NCBI RefSeq assembly: GCF_050948215.1
Contig: NC_135156.1
Span: 19,198,757 to 19,262,756, forward strand
From: Halictus rubicundus
Taxonomy: Eukaryota; Arthropoda; Insecta; Hymenoptera; Halictidae
DNA length: 64,000 nt
Direction of reading: 5' to 3'
Part shown: in pieces, positions 49,001 to 60,208 of the stretch
How positions within the stretch are numbered: the stretch's first letter is position 1
Layout of the letters: every line of letters starts with the position of its first letter
Made by a program: the position numbers and the translations under genes
The notes under the pieces: model-generated
Database searches by the model: none
What the model was told of the DNA's origin: nothing
What the model saw: only the letters and a program-made list of their open reading frames with translations

Positions 49001-50411
49001 AGGAATCGAAAGTAACGTTCTACCCGTTAATTCTACCTTATCAACCTACAGCAAGTCTACGTTAGACATGTAATTTACGATCGTATTATATCTTGCGGAT
49101 AAGGTTTCTTACTTCTATATCGGAAATAGCACTTTTTAGAGTGCAAGACCAGTTGACCAAGCGATTGCTCCTATAAATTACACCTTCGTTGTGCAGCCTT
49201 ATAAATGCCTCTGTAACAGCGTCGCACAATTTCGGGTCCATAGTGAAACAAGCACGATCCCAATCGAAGGAACCACCTAGCTTTTTTAGCTGTAAATAAA
49301 TTCTGTGCCCTTTTCTGAAATAATACATTTATTATTGCGTGTCGCAATATTTCTTTCAATCTTTATTTCTCTACGGTTTATTTATAGTTACTCTTCTTTC
49401 CACTTCCAAACTTTTTCTATAAAGTTTTCTCTTCCTATATCGTGGCGAGTTTTTTTCTCTTCCTTCCACAGTTTTTTTTCAACCACCACTTGAGTAGCAA
49501 TACCCGCATGATCGCAGCCCGGATTCCATAGAGTTGTACGTCCTTTCATGCGATTCCTGACAAATCACAAAAACTTACTGTATACAACCAAAGAAATCGA
49601 TGCTGTGTTACGATTAAACAATATTACGTACCATCTTGTAATGGCATCTTGAACAGCGTTCGTTAAAGCGTGACCAAGATGAAGAACACCCGTAACATTT
49701 GGCGGCGGTATCACCATAATAAATTTACCTTTAGCATTGGGTTCTAATATACTTTTACCCTGTAGAATAATAAGGAGGAAAGGAAATGAACCTGTTATAT
49801 ATTCGCAAGTTTTTCATAAACTACATACGCCATATTCAGGTTTGAAAAATCCCTGTTTTTCCCACCACGCGTACCATGCGGCTTCAACATATTTTGGACT
49901 ATACGCATCGGGCATTGTACAAGTAACATCTTTTTTATCTCCTGGAGGTGTATCGATAGTATATACAGCCGATTCTTTGGAATCCTTTTTACTTTCATTC
50001 TTCTGAAAGCAGAGTTGTGTAATCTTCTCTGTGACATTATTATAGTACACAAGCAACAATGCAAAAGATGAATATGTAATTTGGAACTGATAAAACAGTA
50101 AACGTGTCTCAAGAATTATTTGAAATCGTAGAATATCGTTTGATTTCCGAAAATCCGTTACAGCAATGACCATATGGATGTCGATAAACGACAAAGCACC
50201 GCGAATCTTATCAACGCTAAACCTGTATACTCACTTCATTCTTTTCTTTCACTTTAATCGTTTTATCGGTGCTCCCTTTCTTCTCCTGTTTTTGCTTGAA
50301 CTTTTCGAGTTTCGCCAATTTCTTGGCTTCTTTCTGCAATTGTTTTGCGGTTTTTTGCGGAGCCTCGATCTCGATCTCTCCGTTCATTTTCTCGTCTTTC
50401 ATATCAACCAT
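46006..50411 (-). CDS. ValRS: Cytosolic valyl-tRNA synthetase with an internal eEF1B-like domain
   Basis: Class I synthetase that charges tRNA-Val. Exons (minus): 50411-50235, 50002-49829, 49759-49632, 49556-49392, 49314-49113, 49045-48751, 48681-48557, 48474-46336, 46221-46006; all GT-AG and in phase (1206 aa). HLGH in PPPNVTGVLHLGHA (residues about 144) is the HIGH motif; KMSKSLGNVIDP (about 657) is the KMSKS loop; GCDHAGIATQVVVEKKL and the editing-domain motif AHDPNDYEIGKRHGLPFI are present. The N-terminus is a short Lys/Glu-rich extension (KQLQKEAKKLAKLEKFKQKQ) with no GST domain. Between the Rossmann core (NATKFSLTYL) and the anticodon domain (DLWMLSRVSYAVKICDKAIE) lies an unexpected insert of about 150 residues, annotated separately. 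The last exon is the coiled-coil tRNA-binding tail. The mitochondrial paralogue is less likely, since no targeting signal is seen. Confidence 0.93.
46235..46292. repeat. (GTT)n(ATT)n microsatellite in the last ValRS intron
   Basis: GTT units followed by ATT units, immediately 5' (on the minus strand) of the acceptor of the final ValRS exon. Confidence 0.85.
46990..47075 (-). repeat. Coding trinucleotide tract (Ser/Asn) in ValRS
   Basis: Plus-strand (TAT/TAC)n-type units encode SLSSSNSNSNSNGSSSNNNN and a further NN-SS-GS on the minus strand, at about residues 891-918, right after the eEF1B-like segment. Length is a multiple of three, so the frame is kept. Confidence 0.85.
47145..47345 (-). 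other. eEF1B beta-like GST-C domain inside ValRS
   Basis: Within the 2.1-kb ValRS exon (residues about 799-865) the peptide runs ALNNYLNDYPYLDGYTPSQT, D-KVYQTF, then LYRWYRHIASYSREERSAF. The pattern LN-YL-D-SY--GY-PSQADV-VF, then HALRWYNHI-SYE-E-, is the signature of the N-terminal domain of elongation factor eEF1B beta/delta. In that factor the domain binds eEF1B gamma. The frame is open on both sides, with no splice sites needed to include it. In eukaryotes GST-like domains dock synthetases such as ValRS onto the eEF1 complex, but normally at the N-terminus. Function here is inferred. Confidence 0.75.
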
Positions 50412-51145
50412 TTTACCAATTCAGTCTTGGTCGCGGTTTCTTCCTTCTTCCTGACGACCTGTACTTACCACATGCAAAGCACAATTTCTATCTGACCAGA
50501 TCTGACGACACAATCCGAACGATTGCAATTTCAACCAAACGCTTTTTCTATACTTACAGGGTACAGTGTGGTACAGTGATACAGCACTGCTGACAACCAT
50601 GTACAGCGTACAGCAAATTGGATTCGTGCTGCACTTTGTAATAATTCTGATCGCAGCGCAGCAGATCGCAGCACGAGTTTTCACCGATGAATGGAAAGAT
50701 AAAAGAAAGGAAAAGTGTCCCTCTAATGATTTGTATCGCATATGTTTAGCGCATAAGTATTCTTTTATATAATATATTATATATTTAATATGTATTCTGA
50801 AAAATTTGTCGTGTAAATATTTCAAAGTAATACAGTACATAAGTAGTAAAATATTTCTATCGAAATATCGGATATTCACATTCACGATTTACACGTGTTT
50901 CATTGAATGTAAGCCTTGAACTTGGAATCGTATAATTGCATATTGTATGCAGTATGCAGCTCGACGAATTTCCTTTGGTTCGTGGCAAGCACATGTAACC
51001 GTTTTACCGGCACTTTCGCAAGAAAGGATACTTAACCGAAAATGTTTCAAATTTAAGAACTAAGAAAAGTGAAGTTAAAGCGATTTGAGGTGTTTTCTCG
51101 TGTAATTCCATCGATTTCTTTTAATGTAGCGTTATAAAGCTCCTG
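50412..51145. promoter_or_regulatory. Shared ValRS/Nup133 intergenic region
   Basis: 734 bp between divergent start codons; likely a bidirectional promoter plus 5'UTRs. AT-rich with no assigned motif. Confidence 0.4.
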
Positions 51146-54100
51146 ATGAACGGTGTAATGGATCGCACGAGTACAGGGAACTGGTTTGCCAAAAGTTTTT
51201 CGACGTCTTCTTCGAAGAAACGTATGTCGAATGCACAATCTTCGAAGAAAAATATTTCGTAAGTTAGCTTCAGATACTGATTCTGCTGTTGATTTGAGAA
51301 CCGTCTTTTCAAAGGGTTGGAATTCGGTTTATTATTCGGTTCCAGAACAAACAGCGTGCCCGGACGTTCGAATCAATCCGTCCAAGTAATATGTAACACA
51401 TCGAACTATGTAGTAGAAAGTTTCGGGTCCCCTTTACCTGTTCTTGTCACGGAAGCTTTAACGTTCGTCGACACGAACACCGCTGTCAGCGCAAACATTT
51501 CCGAGGATGGTTGGGCATGGCTTGTATGCGGTCGTAGACTCCTCATATGGCAATGTAAAGTTACAATTCATGATTCAAAACATAGGAAAACTTTTAAGAG
51601 TCAATGTCGCGAATTGTTGCTGCCTCAAAGCGATCTGGCTCACAAAGCGGAGTGTATAGCCGTCTGGTTACCTCCTGGCCATCAGGTTATCAAAATTTAT
51701 TATTTTCACTATACAACGGTATTCCTGTTTGTTAGACGCTTTTAAGTTACTTTTTCGTGTACAGCTTCCTAGTTGCATGGCCGTTTCACCAGAAGGTGTA
51801 GTGCGTTTTTGGGCCAGTATCGCGCATGAAGGATCTTCCGTGGAAACAAGCGCGGAACTTGCCGGTCAAGAAGTGAATTGTCTTACTTACGTTCCTGGAC
51901 ATGGTTGCATTTTGGTTACAACCACATGTACAGTGGCATTGTTACAGCCACAGTTTGCTAATGGAAAAAATAGTATTTGTTGTCAAGTACTTAGATCGAG
52001 TCAAGGATGGTTGGGTGGCATAGGACGTAGAATGACTTCTCTTATTTTTGGAGCTATACCTCAGTCTCCGGTCATAGAATCTGTAAGCTTTGGTATCCAA
52101 GCTTCTTAGCCTAGAAATTCGACTACTCGTTCATTTTCTATTTTCTGGTTTTAGAAATTAGTCAAAGTTGTCTGCACGGGACTAGGCGACAAAGGGTCCA
52201 GAGTTCTTATTTTGGCTGGATCATCTTTACAGTACTGGTCCTTTCCTCGTAACGAACAAGAGAAAATGGAATTCGACGAGGACATAGGACACGTTCTTTC
52301 ACAAGCATTTCAAAGGAACGTTTCGGTGCGTATATACGAATTGTTTTGTTTGGTCAAAAAAACGTCCAAGTCTTTAACAATAATAATGTACGTACTTTCG
52401 TTGACAACTTCAGGCATTAAGCACTTGTAATCTACAAAGTATAATGACTTGGCTGGTCGATATGCAACCATGCGACGAAGGCATAGTATTTTTAATGGCG
52501 GCACAGTCTGGCGATGACTTCCATACTCCGATTAACGTTGCTATCGGTAATACGCTGTGATTCATTCTGTTATGCTTATTATGTTCGCGCAGAATATGAA
52601 GTATTCTTATGCAATGTTGTTATAGGTTTAATAGAGTTGTCTTCTACAACGCTGGCAAACACATTCAAATGGTTTATACCAATTAAGAAAGATCTTTTTG
52701 GTTATCCAGAGCCTGTGTTAGTTTCGGAGCACCTTGTATTATGCGGTGGAGAAGCTATTATATACGACGACTATAGTATAATCGTTATTAATTGTGAGTG
52801 AAATTTTTCTTTTAGAAATAGATAGATTAATCGTGTCGCAGTGGCCCATCTATTCGTTAATATACACTTGGATGTAGGTTTGTCCGATTTCGAGGAAAAT
52901 AAAATGCGATTAGGAAGGCAAGGGGACAAGATACTCGGTGGTGCCTTGTGTTCAGGAACTCCGGTGATATTTACAAAAGTTTCGGGATTGGTATCGATCA
53001 CGCCAGCAGACTTTGCATCGCAAGACTTTAATACAAGTTACGTCGACGCGAACGCGAGTATAGAGTACAGCCACCGACCGACTACAGCCGCACAAAATTT
53101 CACTAGTCTGATTAGCAACGAAGAAGTTCAAGACATGTTTTACAGTTCCGATAGTGCGACGCAACTGCGAGCTGCGTTCCTTCTTAGTTTGCGTCAGAAT
53201 AAGACACAGTGCGAAGAGATTTTATCGCAATTGTTTCCGTTGCAAGAAGAACAAATAATGGATATAGATGCCAGTCTGGACACTCTGGTTCTGAAAGTTG
53301 CTCAAGATTTAATAGACGATTATCCGGCGAACGATCCGCGCTGGTCCAATCACAGGGACTTGTCGATGACGATAAATGCAGTAACTTCCATGCAAATACC
53401 GCATCAATTGGAAGGGAAACAAAGAGCATTGGAGCTATACGTAACATTCCTGAAAGAGCACAATTTATGGAGCAGATTCTGTGCCGTCACACACCGGGGG
53501 ATAATAATGTCTACGCCGCACGTTTTCGCAGAATATGCAGAGAAAATAGTTGCAGCATTGACTATCTATAATCTTCAGAACAGGTATCCAGACATTGTGG
53601 ATACTATAATCGAACAAACGTTGAATCCCGAGTCTTATGTATCCGACGAATTAACAGCACGCGACATATTTTATCGTGAAGTGAGTACAGTGCATTATTT
53701 TCTTCCGATTTTGGTAAATAACGCGAACGAAGTAACGCAATCCGAAAGACCTATACAGCAAGTAGCCCATTACACGATGCAAGTGAACGCTATAATATTG
53801 GTAAGTATACATTTCAAGAACTCTTTATTTTCTTGTTTATTTTGTTTTTTGACAATTAATCGATAATTAATCGAATGTCGATGATAGAGCGTACTACACG
53901 AAGTACTTAAATACCGGCAACATAATGCCGAACGATTCACTCCTACGAGATCTACGAATGTTACAACGGAATACCTTCCATGGACTGCTGCTGTTGGAAA
54001 GCACGGGTTGAGAAATGCTTTAACCACAATGGTTGGATTTTACGTTTATTGTTCGGAAGAAATGCGTACGTATGGTTTTAATGCTTAACAAGAAATTCAT

Positions 54101-55777
54101 ATACCCGTTTATTTGTTGCAGTATAATTTAACTTTGAAACACGGTGTAACCGGAACCAACGACTCGATAGTCAGAAGCGAACTGTACGAGCAATTAGTCA
54201 GTTATATAGACTTAATATTGGACGGGCGAAAATGTCATTTGGAAAGCATTAGAGGCACAGAGAAGTTCGAGATACTTTTGAAGCAGTACGAAACGGACAG
54301 AACGAACTTGATACAACCTTTAAGTATGTATTTCCCGAGTGTACACACTCGAACCTCTAACCTCTACAGACGGAAAAAGATCTTTTCTACGAATCTTTCT
54401 ACAAAATGATTCACAGTAAAGGAGGAGCAGTATGACAGCGCAGCAATGTTAGCCGAAAAGTATTGTGATTTCGCGTCCCTTATACAGATCTGTGAATTGA
54501 CCAACAATAAAAACCGGTTAGACGGATACATGGAAAAATTCTCGAATCAAGACTTTGTAGGTTTCTTGTTTTCTTGGTAAGTGCTCTCCTCGTTGAACGA
54601 TCGATCGAACGAACGTTATTTCTTCATTTGTTTATCGTGTGCTGATCCATAGGTACGTGAAAGATGGCCGACAAGGTCAACTGGTGGAAAAATGTAGACG
54701 CGGAGGTACCATAGAACTAGCAGAAAAGTTAGCAGAACATCCTACATTGTCTTGGGTGCAATCCGCATTGACCGATGATTTGCGGTTTGCTGCAAGTACG
54801 CTTCATTCTTTGGCGATCGAAGAAACCGAATTAGTCACTCGCAAGAAGGTGAAATACTATTACTATTACTATACACATCAACATCTTTTTTTTGTGTTTC
54901 AAGTTTCAATGAAACGACAGAATAACTGCGATGTTAATACTTTCTTGTTGCAGTCCATGCTTTCTTTGGCAAAATTAGCTTTGCTCGCTTCCGACGATCC
55001 CGAGCAGGAAGTTCCACAACGCATCGAAAGAATTGATAACGAACTGGCATTGATAGCTCATCAAGAGGATCTACCGACTCAAGTACTCACAACGTATGGT
55101 TACGATATAGAGAAGCTACGGGTATTCACGCCAGCAGAATTAATCACGGTACATACTATCACGTATAGAGCAGTGTTGCTCTTGCTCGGTGGTCGACGCT
55201 TCTAGGGTTTTAGTATCTTATCTTATCTTTCTGTGTTTGCAAAATTTGTATTTCACGTTTTCGTATTTCATGTTTGTGCGATGTAATCGTATCGATGCAG
55301 CTGTATACATCCGAGGACAATGTGGACGCAAACGAATACGATTTCAAGAAAGCTCTAGATTTGCTCGAATACGTGGAAGACAAAGATGAAAGGGAATCTT
55401 TGAGACTACGAGTTTGGGCAAGAGCCGCAAAACGAGATCAGTGGGATACTGTTGGGAAGAATCCCGAACAGCAGGTGCAGGAAATAGTTTTCTTCAAATT
55501 AATGGATCTGGCACACTTCATGGGTACGCGGTCTTTTGTTCATACTCCTTTGTTCGAAAGAAAGATACAATATATATATATATTATAAATAAGAATAAAA
55601 TCCATAAAAAAATCTTCGAAATCTTTTCCTCTTGGTATTACAGGTGGAGTAGCCGAAGAATTTCTTCCAGCGGTTGATAAGCTATTAGCGGAGCCTGAAT
55701 TAGGAGATCTTGCCGCATCAAGTAACTTTCAATTTCTAATCAAATTCGTGTACGAGTACGCATATCACAATTATTAA
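51146..55777 (+). CDS. Nup133: Nuclear pore complex protein Nup133
   Basis: Scaffold nucleoporin of the Y (Nup107-160) complex. Exons: 51146-51258, 51346-51685, 51765-52082, 52155-52325, 52414-52546, 52626-52793, 52842-53800, 53888-54031, 54122-54323, 54417-54576, 54653-54848, 54954-55148, 55301-55523, 55644-55777 (1151 aa; the human protein is almost the same length). A Ser-rich N-terminal tail with a membrane-sensor-like stretch leads into the beta-propeller (YVVESFGSPLPVLVTEALTF, DGWAWLVCGRRLLIWQ, GWLGGIGRRMTSLIFG). The C-terminal alpha-helical half includes EYDFKKALDLLEYVEDKDER, which is highly conserved in Nup133. The donor after exon 8 is uncertain: ATG|GTTGGA (54031) is used here, TAC|GTTTAT (54043) would add VGFY in frame. 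The stop lies 188 bp from the convergent next gene. Confidence 0.92.
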
Positions 55778-55964
55778 CCTATCCGAACGATTGTAAGTAA
55801 GAATAAAATTTGTATTTTTTTAATGTAATAAAGCAGTCTATCATATTCAAACTGTTAGATAACATTTTGAATAATTTTACTGGCTTCTATCTACGAGTAT
55901 GATAGAAAACGTATTATACATACAATAAATTCAATATTTTGCACGATATTACAATACTTGAAGT

Positions 55965-58900
55965 TTACGTCAGCGCGCGATATACCAATAAAAGCAGCAG
56001 GTTTATTGAGACTAGTACTGCCTTTTTATCAGCAGAATTTTTCTGATAGACATTTCGTGTCCTTATGATGTATCTTACTTGATCCGGTGTACGGCAATCT
56101 ATCTCTGCAATAGAAACGTGCAACGTTACGGAAAACTGTTTTACACAATAATACGTTTGACGATCAAATCGATTCAATTTACCTGCACACTTGTAGGAAG
56201 ATGTTACATTTTGTATACGAAAGTACATGTGAGGACAAGGAATAGAACTATCGCATTTCAAATCATTAGGTAAAGTGATTTCCATGTGACCAGCTAATTC
56301 GGTGCAATAGTAGTTTTGTCTCTCGCTTGGCCGAAATTGTACCCACGAACACACTTTCATCGCACCATAGCCAAAGGTATGGATCTAAACAATTGGTAAT
56401 CGAATGGTATTGGTAGGTATAAGTATAAAGTAATCCGCGTAACAGGATAAACTTCTGTATTTCGTATGCACGAATTCTCACTGACAACGAGATACTAACT
56501 GAAATCGGGATTTTCTTAATATTTCGTTTCCACTGCGAGTGCAATCTGTATGTAATGGACTTTGAAGGGCTTATATAATCTTCGTACCAGGGAGTGATAT
56601 TTCTCGAGTCATTCGAGACCGGAACCAGTATAGGCCTTATGATTCGCGGCACTGGAAAGTAGTAAAGTATCAAAATCTTTTACGCGCGTATTACCTATTG
56701 TCTTGGCACTTGGATTTAGAACATACCGGTCCTTAGACGACGAGTAATAGCGTCAACGTTACTGTCCCTTATTAAATGATCTTCAGCCGACAAAATAAAT
56801 GGCTTGAATAAATTGACGTTGGATCGTGACGTACAGTACAAAAAGTGAACATCTATAAACGCAGAGAAAGAAGAAAGAAAAACATTGGGAATTTGTCGTT
56901 TCCTTATCTCACAATTTATACATATAATATATATCCTACCAGGATGACTGTCTCTTATTTGTTTCAATATATTCATGGCAGATTGTTTGTCATTGTTGGG
57001 CACGTTGCCCAATGGAATCAATAATACAACTGCTTGGCCCAGACTTCCAGTTGTACGCAGTTTTCGATTGTTTTCCCATGTTTTATTCAAATGATCGAAA
57101 ATTGTCTCCAAAACTCGAGTATAATTCAGTTGCGCAGGCCCTGGAAAAGAACCAAATTTATTTCAAATATTTCCCGATGGTATGCACTCTATGTAGACAG
57201 ATTTTTTGATTAAATCGTGTATTGTGTGCAAGTACGTACACGATGCCTCTGTGAAATTATTCAGTGTATCGAATACAAGGGAAGGGCTGTTTGTAACGTT
57301 CAACAACCATTCTCCGGATCTGCCATGTATTATGCCCATTTTTGATCCATACATCGATACATCCAAATTTTGCGTTAGAACTCTGATGAAAGAAAACTTG
57401 CTAGAGCTAACGTTTAAATCGATAAAACGTTTGATTGGTACTATCTACAACGCACTAGAACTCACGCAAGGAAGTCTCTTGTATACTCTATGGACCATGC
57501 ACCGTCGAATACGATCAATGCCTCTAATCGGGGTGAATCGACTTCTTGGCAGGCCACTTCTGGGAATAAATGATTCTCCGTATAGCTATAAAATTTTTCG
57601 ATGGCATAACCAACCAAACGATGCAACGCATCCGGGGACACGTGTGCTACGCTTCTACGATAGATTAACATCTCAGCTGCCGCATAAGTCTATTGATAAC
57701 AAGTTGAAAACGATATTCATTATGTTTATACCTATAAACTGAAATCGAGTTTCTATTTCCATATTTTCGATTGTAAACTACTACTACAAATACAAACCTG
57801 TTCGTTTAGAATAGTATTTGATACAGCATGTAGAAAATGCTGTGCTCTGTTGCATGCTCTAATATTCATGTTGAAAGCAATACCCTCGTACGAATAATAC
57901 ATGTCCAAGATTTGACTAAGACGGAGATTGGAAAAGTCTTGAATCCAAGATTGCAAATTACTTGCGATGATCAAACCTGATACGAGTTAGAAATAACATG
58001 GCTAATTAAGTTATGTATTTGTTCATTTAAGAAAAGAATCTACTTTGATAATATTAATATTTTTACAAGTTACCATCGATGCCTCCCAGTAATTCGGCTC
58101 TAGTCGCATCAAAGTTTTCATGCGAACTTTTAAGATAATAAACAGTTGGTCGCATCGTATTATTCCAATATCCAGTTGCACCGAGACTCATATTTTGCCA
58201 TTTGAAAGGTCCCTGGTATACAGCCATTTCTGCCAGATCACCTGAGACAACGTTATCTTATTATTTTTACACATGATGAACAATTTGTTTTCGAACGAAA
58301 AAACAAACAAACAAGACGAAAATTTAGTAGAAATTGCCAAAGGGATAACGCGTGTATTGTACCCGCAACCGTAGTCAACCACACATTATCCAGTTTTGTG
58401 GAGGAAGTCGTTAAAATACGATACCACATATACAATTCGTGACTCATTTCGCTTCTTGGTACAACAAAATCAACTTCTTTCTCATTGTATGTGGAAGTCT
58501 CTACAGTAGTAGAATTTCTTTCTGCAAAATAAAGAACATTGTTTCGCGTTATCCACGACACTACAGTGGCACTACAGATGTTCGATACCTAGCTGAGGTA
58601 CTTCTAAACTGTTAATTAATTGGTTTAATGGAACGTTTTGACGTTGCAGAGACGCAGCGATAGCTCCTATAATTGCTCCAGGTGCAACAGTTCCGTACGG
58701 TGTTAAAATTACTCCTTGTTGTCTCGAATAATTGAACGTATCTGTAAGTTTATCTGTACAACGATTTTGCGTTCTACTACAACTACAACTATAACTACGA
58801 CTACAAAAGTACCAGACAGTTTTTCAGTTTCAGTGTCTTCCTTGCAAGATTCGTTTCTGCATTTCCGCAGATCATCAGGCTGCAAAATCGTGTTAGAAAT

Positions 58901-59539
58901 AGCTCGATGAAGCATGCAACGTTCCACGGATAGGAGCATATCGTCTGGTAAAATGCCGTCCTCTGCATTGCCTGGAATCAGTTCTTCGATCAGTCTTTGT
59001 TTGACACGTTGCGGTCCAGTTGCCCGGAATGGAAGTACTCCGTCTGTGACTTGTATGTTTTTTTGGTATTCAACCCCGTCAAATTTAAACCTGCAATTTA
59101 TAAAACAATATCAGCACGTTGGTTTTGAAATTACGAATTTAACGTCAAGATTTCAACGCAGTATACGTGTATGTATTATATATTATAGTATGTATATATA
59201 TATCCGAGAACCTGTGGAGCAAAGACGATGACAGTTCTCTCATATTCATTGTTCTGTACGACTGTTTTTCCAGTTTCTGTATGATATCTATTAATACACG
59301 TAAGTTCAATGGATGCGAAGAGTTGAATGCAACATTGGCTGTGTAACATTCTTTGAGTTGTTCCGGGATAGTTATTTGGGACCACACCAACTGCAGTTCT
59401 GTGCAACAAGCAAAATGTATTTGGTAATTGTTACATCATTAATTAGTTCATGATCAATTGTAAAACAGAACAAGTACGTATTCGAATTGACCAACTTACC
59501 GCAACACACTATCCATAATACAATTTTGTTAATCGCCAT
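55965..59539 (-). CDS. Secreted/GPI-type protein with VWA-like domain, paralogue A (function unknown)
   Basis: Not recognised by name. Exons (minus): 59539-59500, 59398-59212, 59090-58813, 58741-58589, 58521-58363, 58241-58074, 57976-57798, 57689-57466, 57382-57240, 57140-56940, 56852-56727, 56651-56500, 56384-56183, 56104-55965 (783 aa, all phases consistent). Signal peptide MAINKIVLWIVCCELQLVWS; many N-x-S/T sites; Cys pairs near VERCMLHRA and RKCRNESCK. A central segment (EALIVFDGAWSIEYTRDFL, then AVVLLIPLGNV and VHFLYCTSRSNVNLFKPFIL) has the strand pattern of a VWA fold, but lacks a DxSxS metal site. The C-terminus is Cys-rich, then AVLVSINLLLLLVYRALT, a hydrophobic tail fitting a GPI signal. 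It is clearly homologous to the neighbouring plus-strand gene. Confidence 0.8.
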
Positions 59540-59745
59540 ATTTGACTTACAGAAAATTCTTGATGTATGTTATTTCAGGTCTTCCAAGAGTGTCATGCTT
59601 TTGATATTTATCTGAATCTTTTCAGTGATTCACAATCACGCAAGCTTGGTAAAGATTACATCCTATTTGAAACACGTTGATAAGATAATTATCGGCAAAA
59701 AGTTCAATTCCTATAGTAAAAAACAAAAGGCGGCTATGTACACCG

Positions 59746-59777
<32 letters not shown>

Positions 59778-60208
59778 GCTGTTGTCACCTAATATACGTA
59801 TATGAAAATACATAAAATATAAAATATTATTTCAAAGTGTGATTACTGTTTGAAATATTGTTGATCGTAGAAACAAAATGTCTGAATGCGTTGAAAGGAA
59901 ATATGAGATCACAAGTAAGAAAATTCGATTCATGTTACTTACAAGATACCTGTAATAAGGTCTGGGTGAGGTAGAGCTGCTATTACTCATGACATATCGT
60001 ATTATCTTATCAGTTTAGTGGTGATAGATACTACTATATCTGTAGATAGGTGTGGTGTTATACTATGGTACATGGAGTTGAAGGAGTATCATTCATTCTG
60101 TGCTTAAGGTCTCCACCTATAAATTATTGTAAGTATTCAACTCTTTCGAGTACGGTTTTATTACTAATCGTCTTGCATAATATTATTACCTTTTTTAGAT
60201 TTAACAAA
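59540..60208. promoter_or_regulatory. Shared intergenic region of the paralogue pair
   Basis: 669 bp between divergent start codons. Contains a (GTT)n run at 59745-59778. A bidirectional promoter is inferred from geometry only. Confidence 0.4.
59745..59778. repeat. (GTT)n microsatellite
   Basis: About eleven GTT units between the two head-to-head paralogues. Confidence 0.85.
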
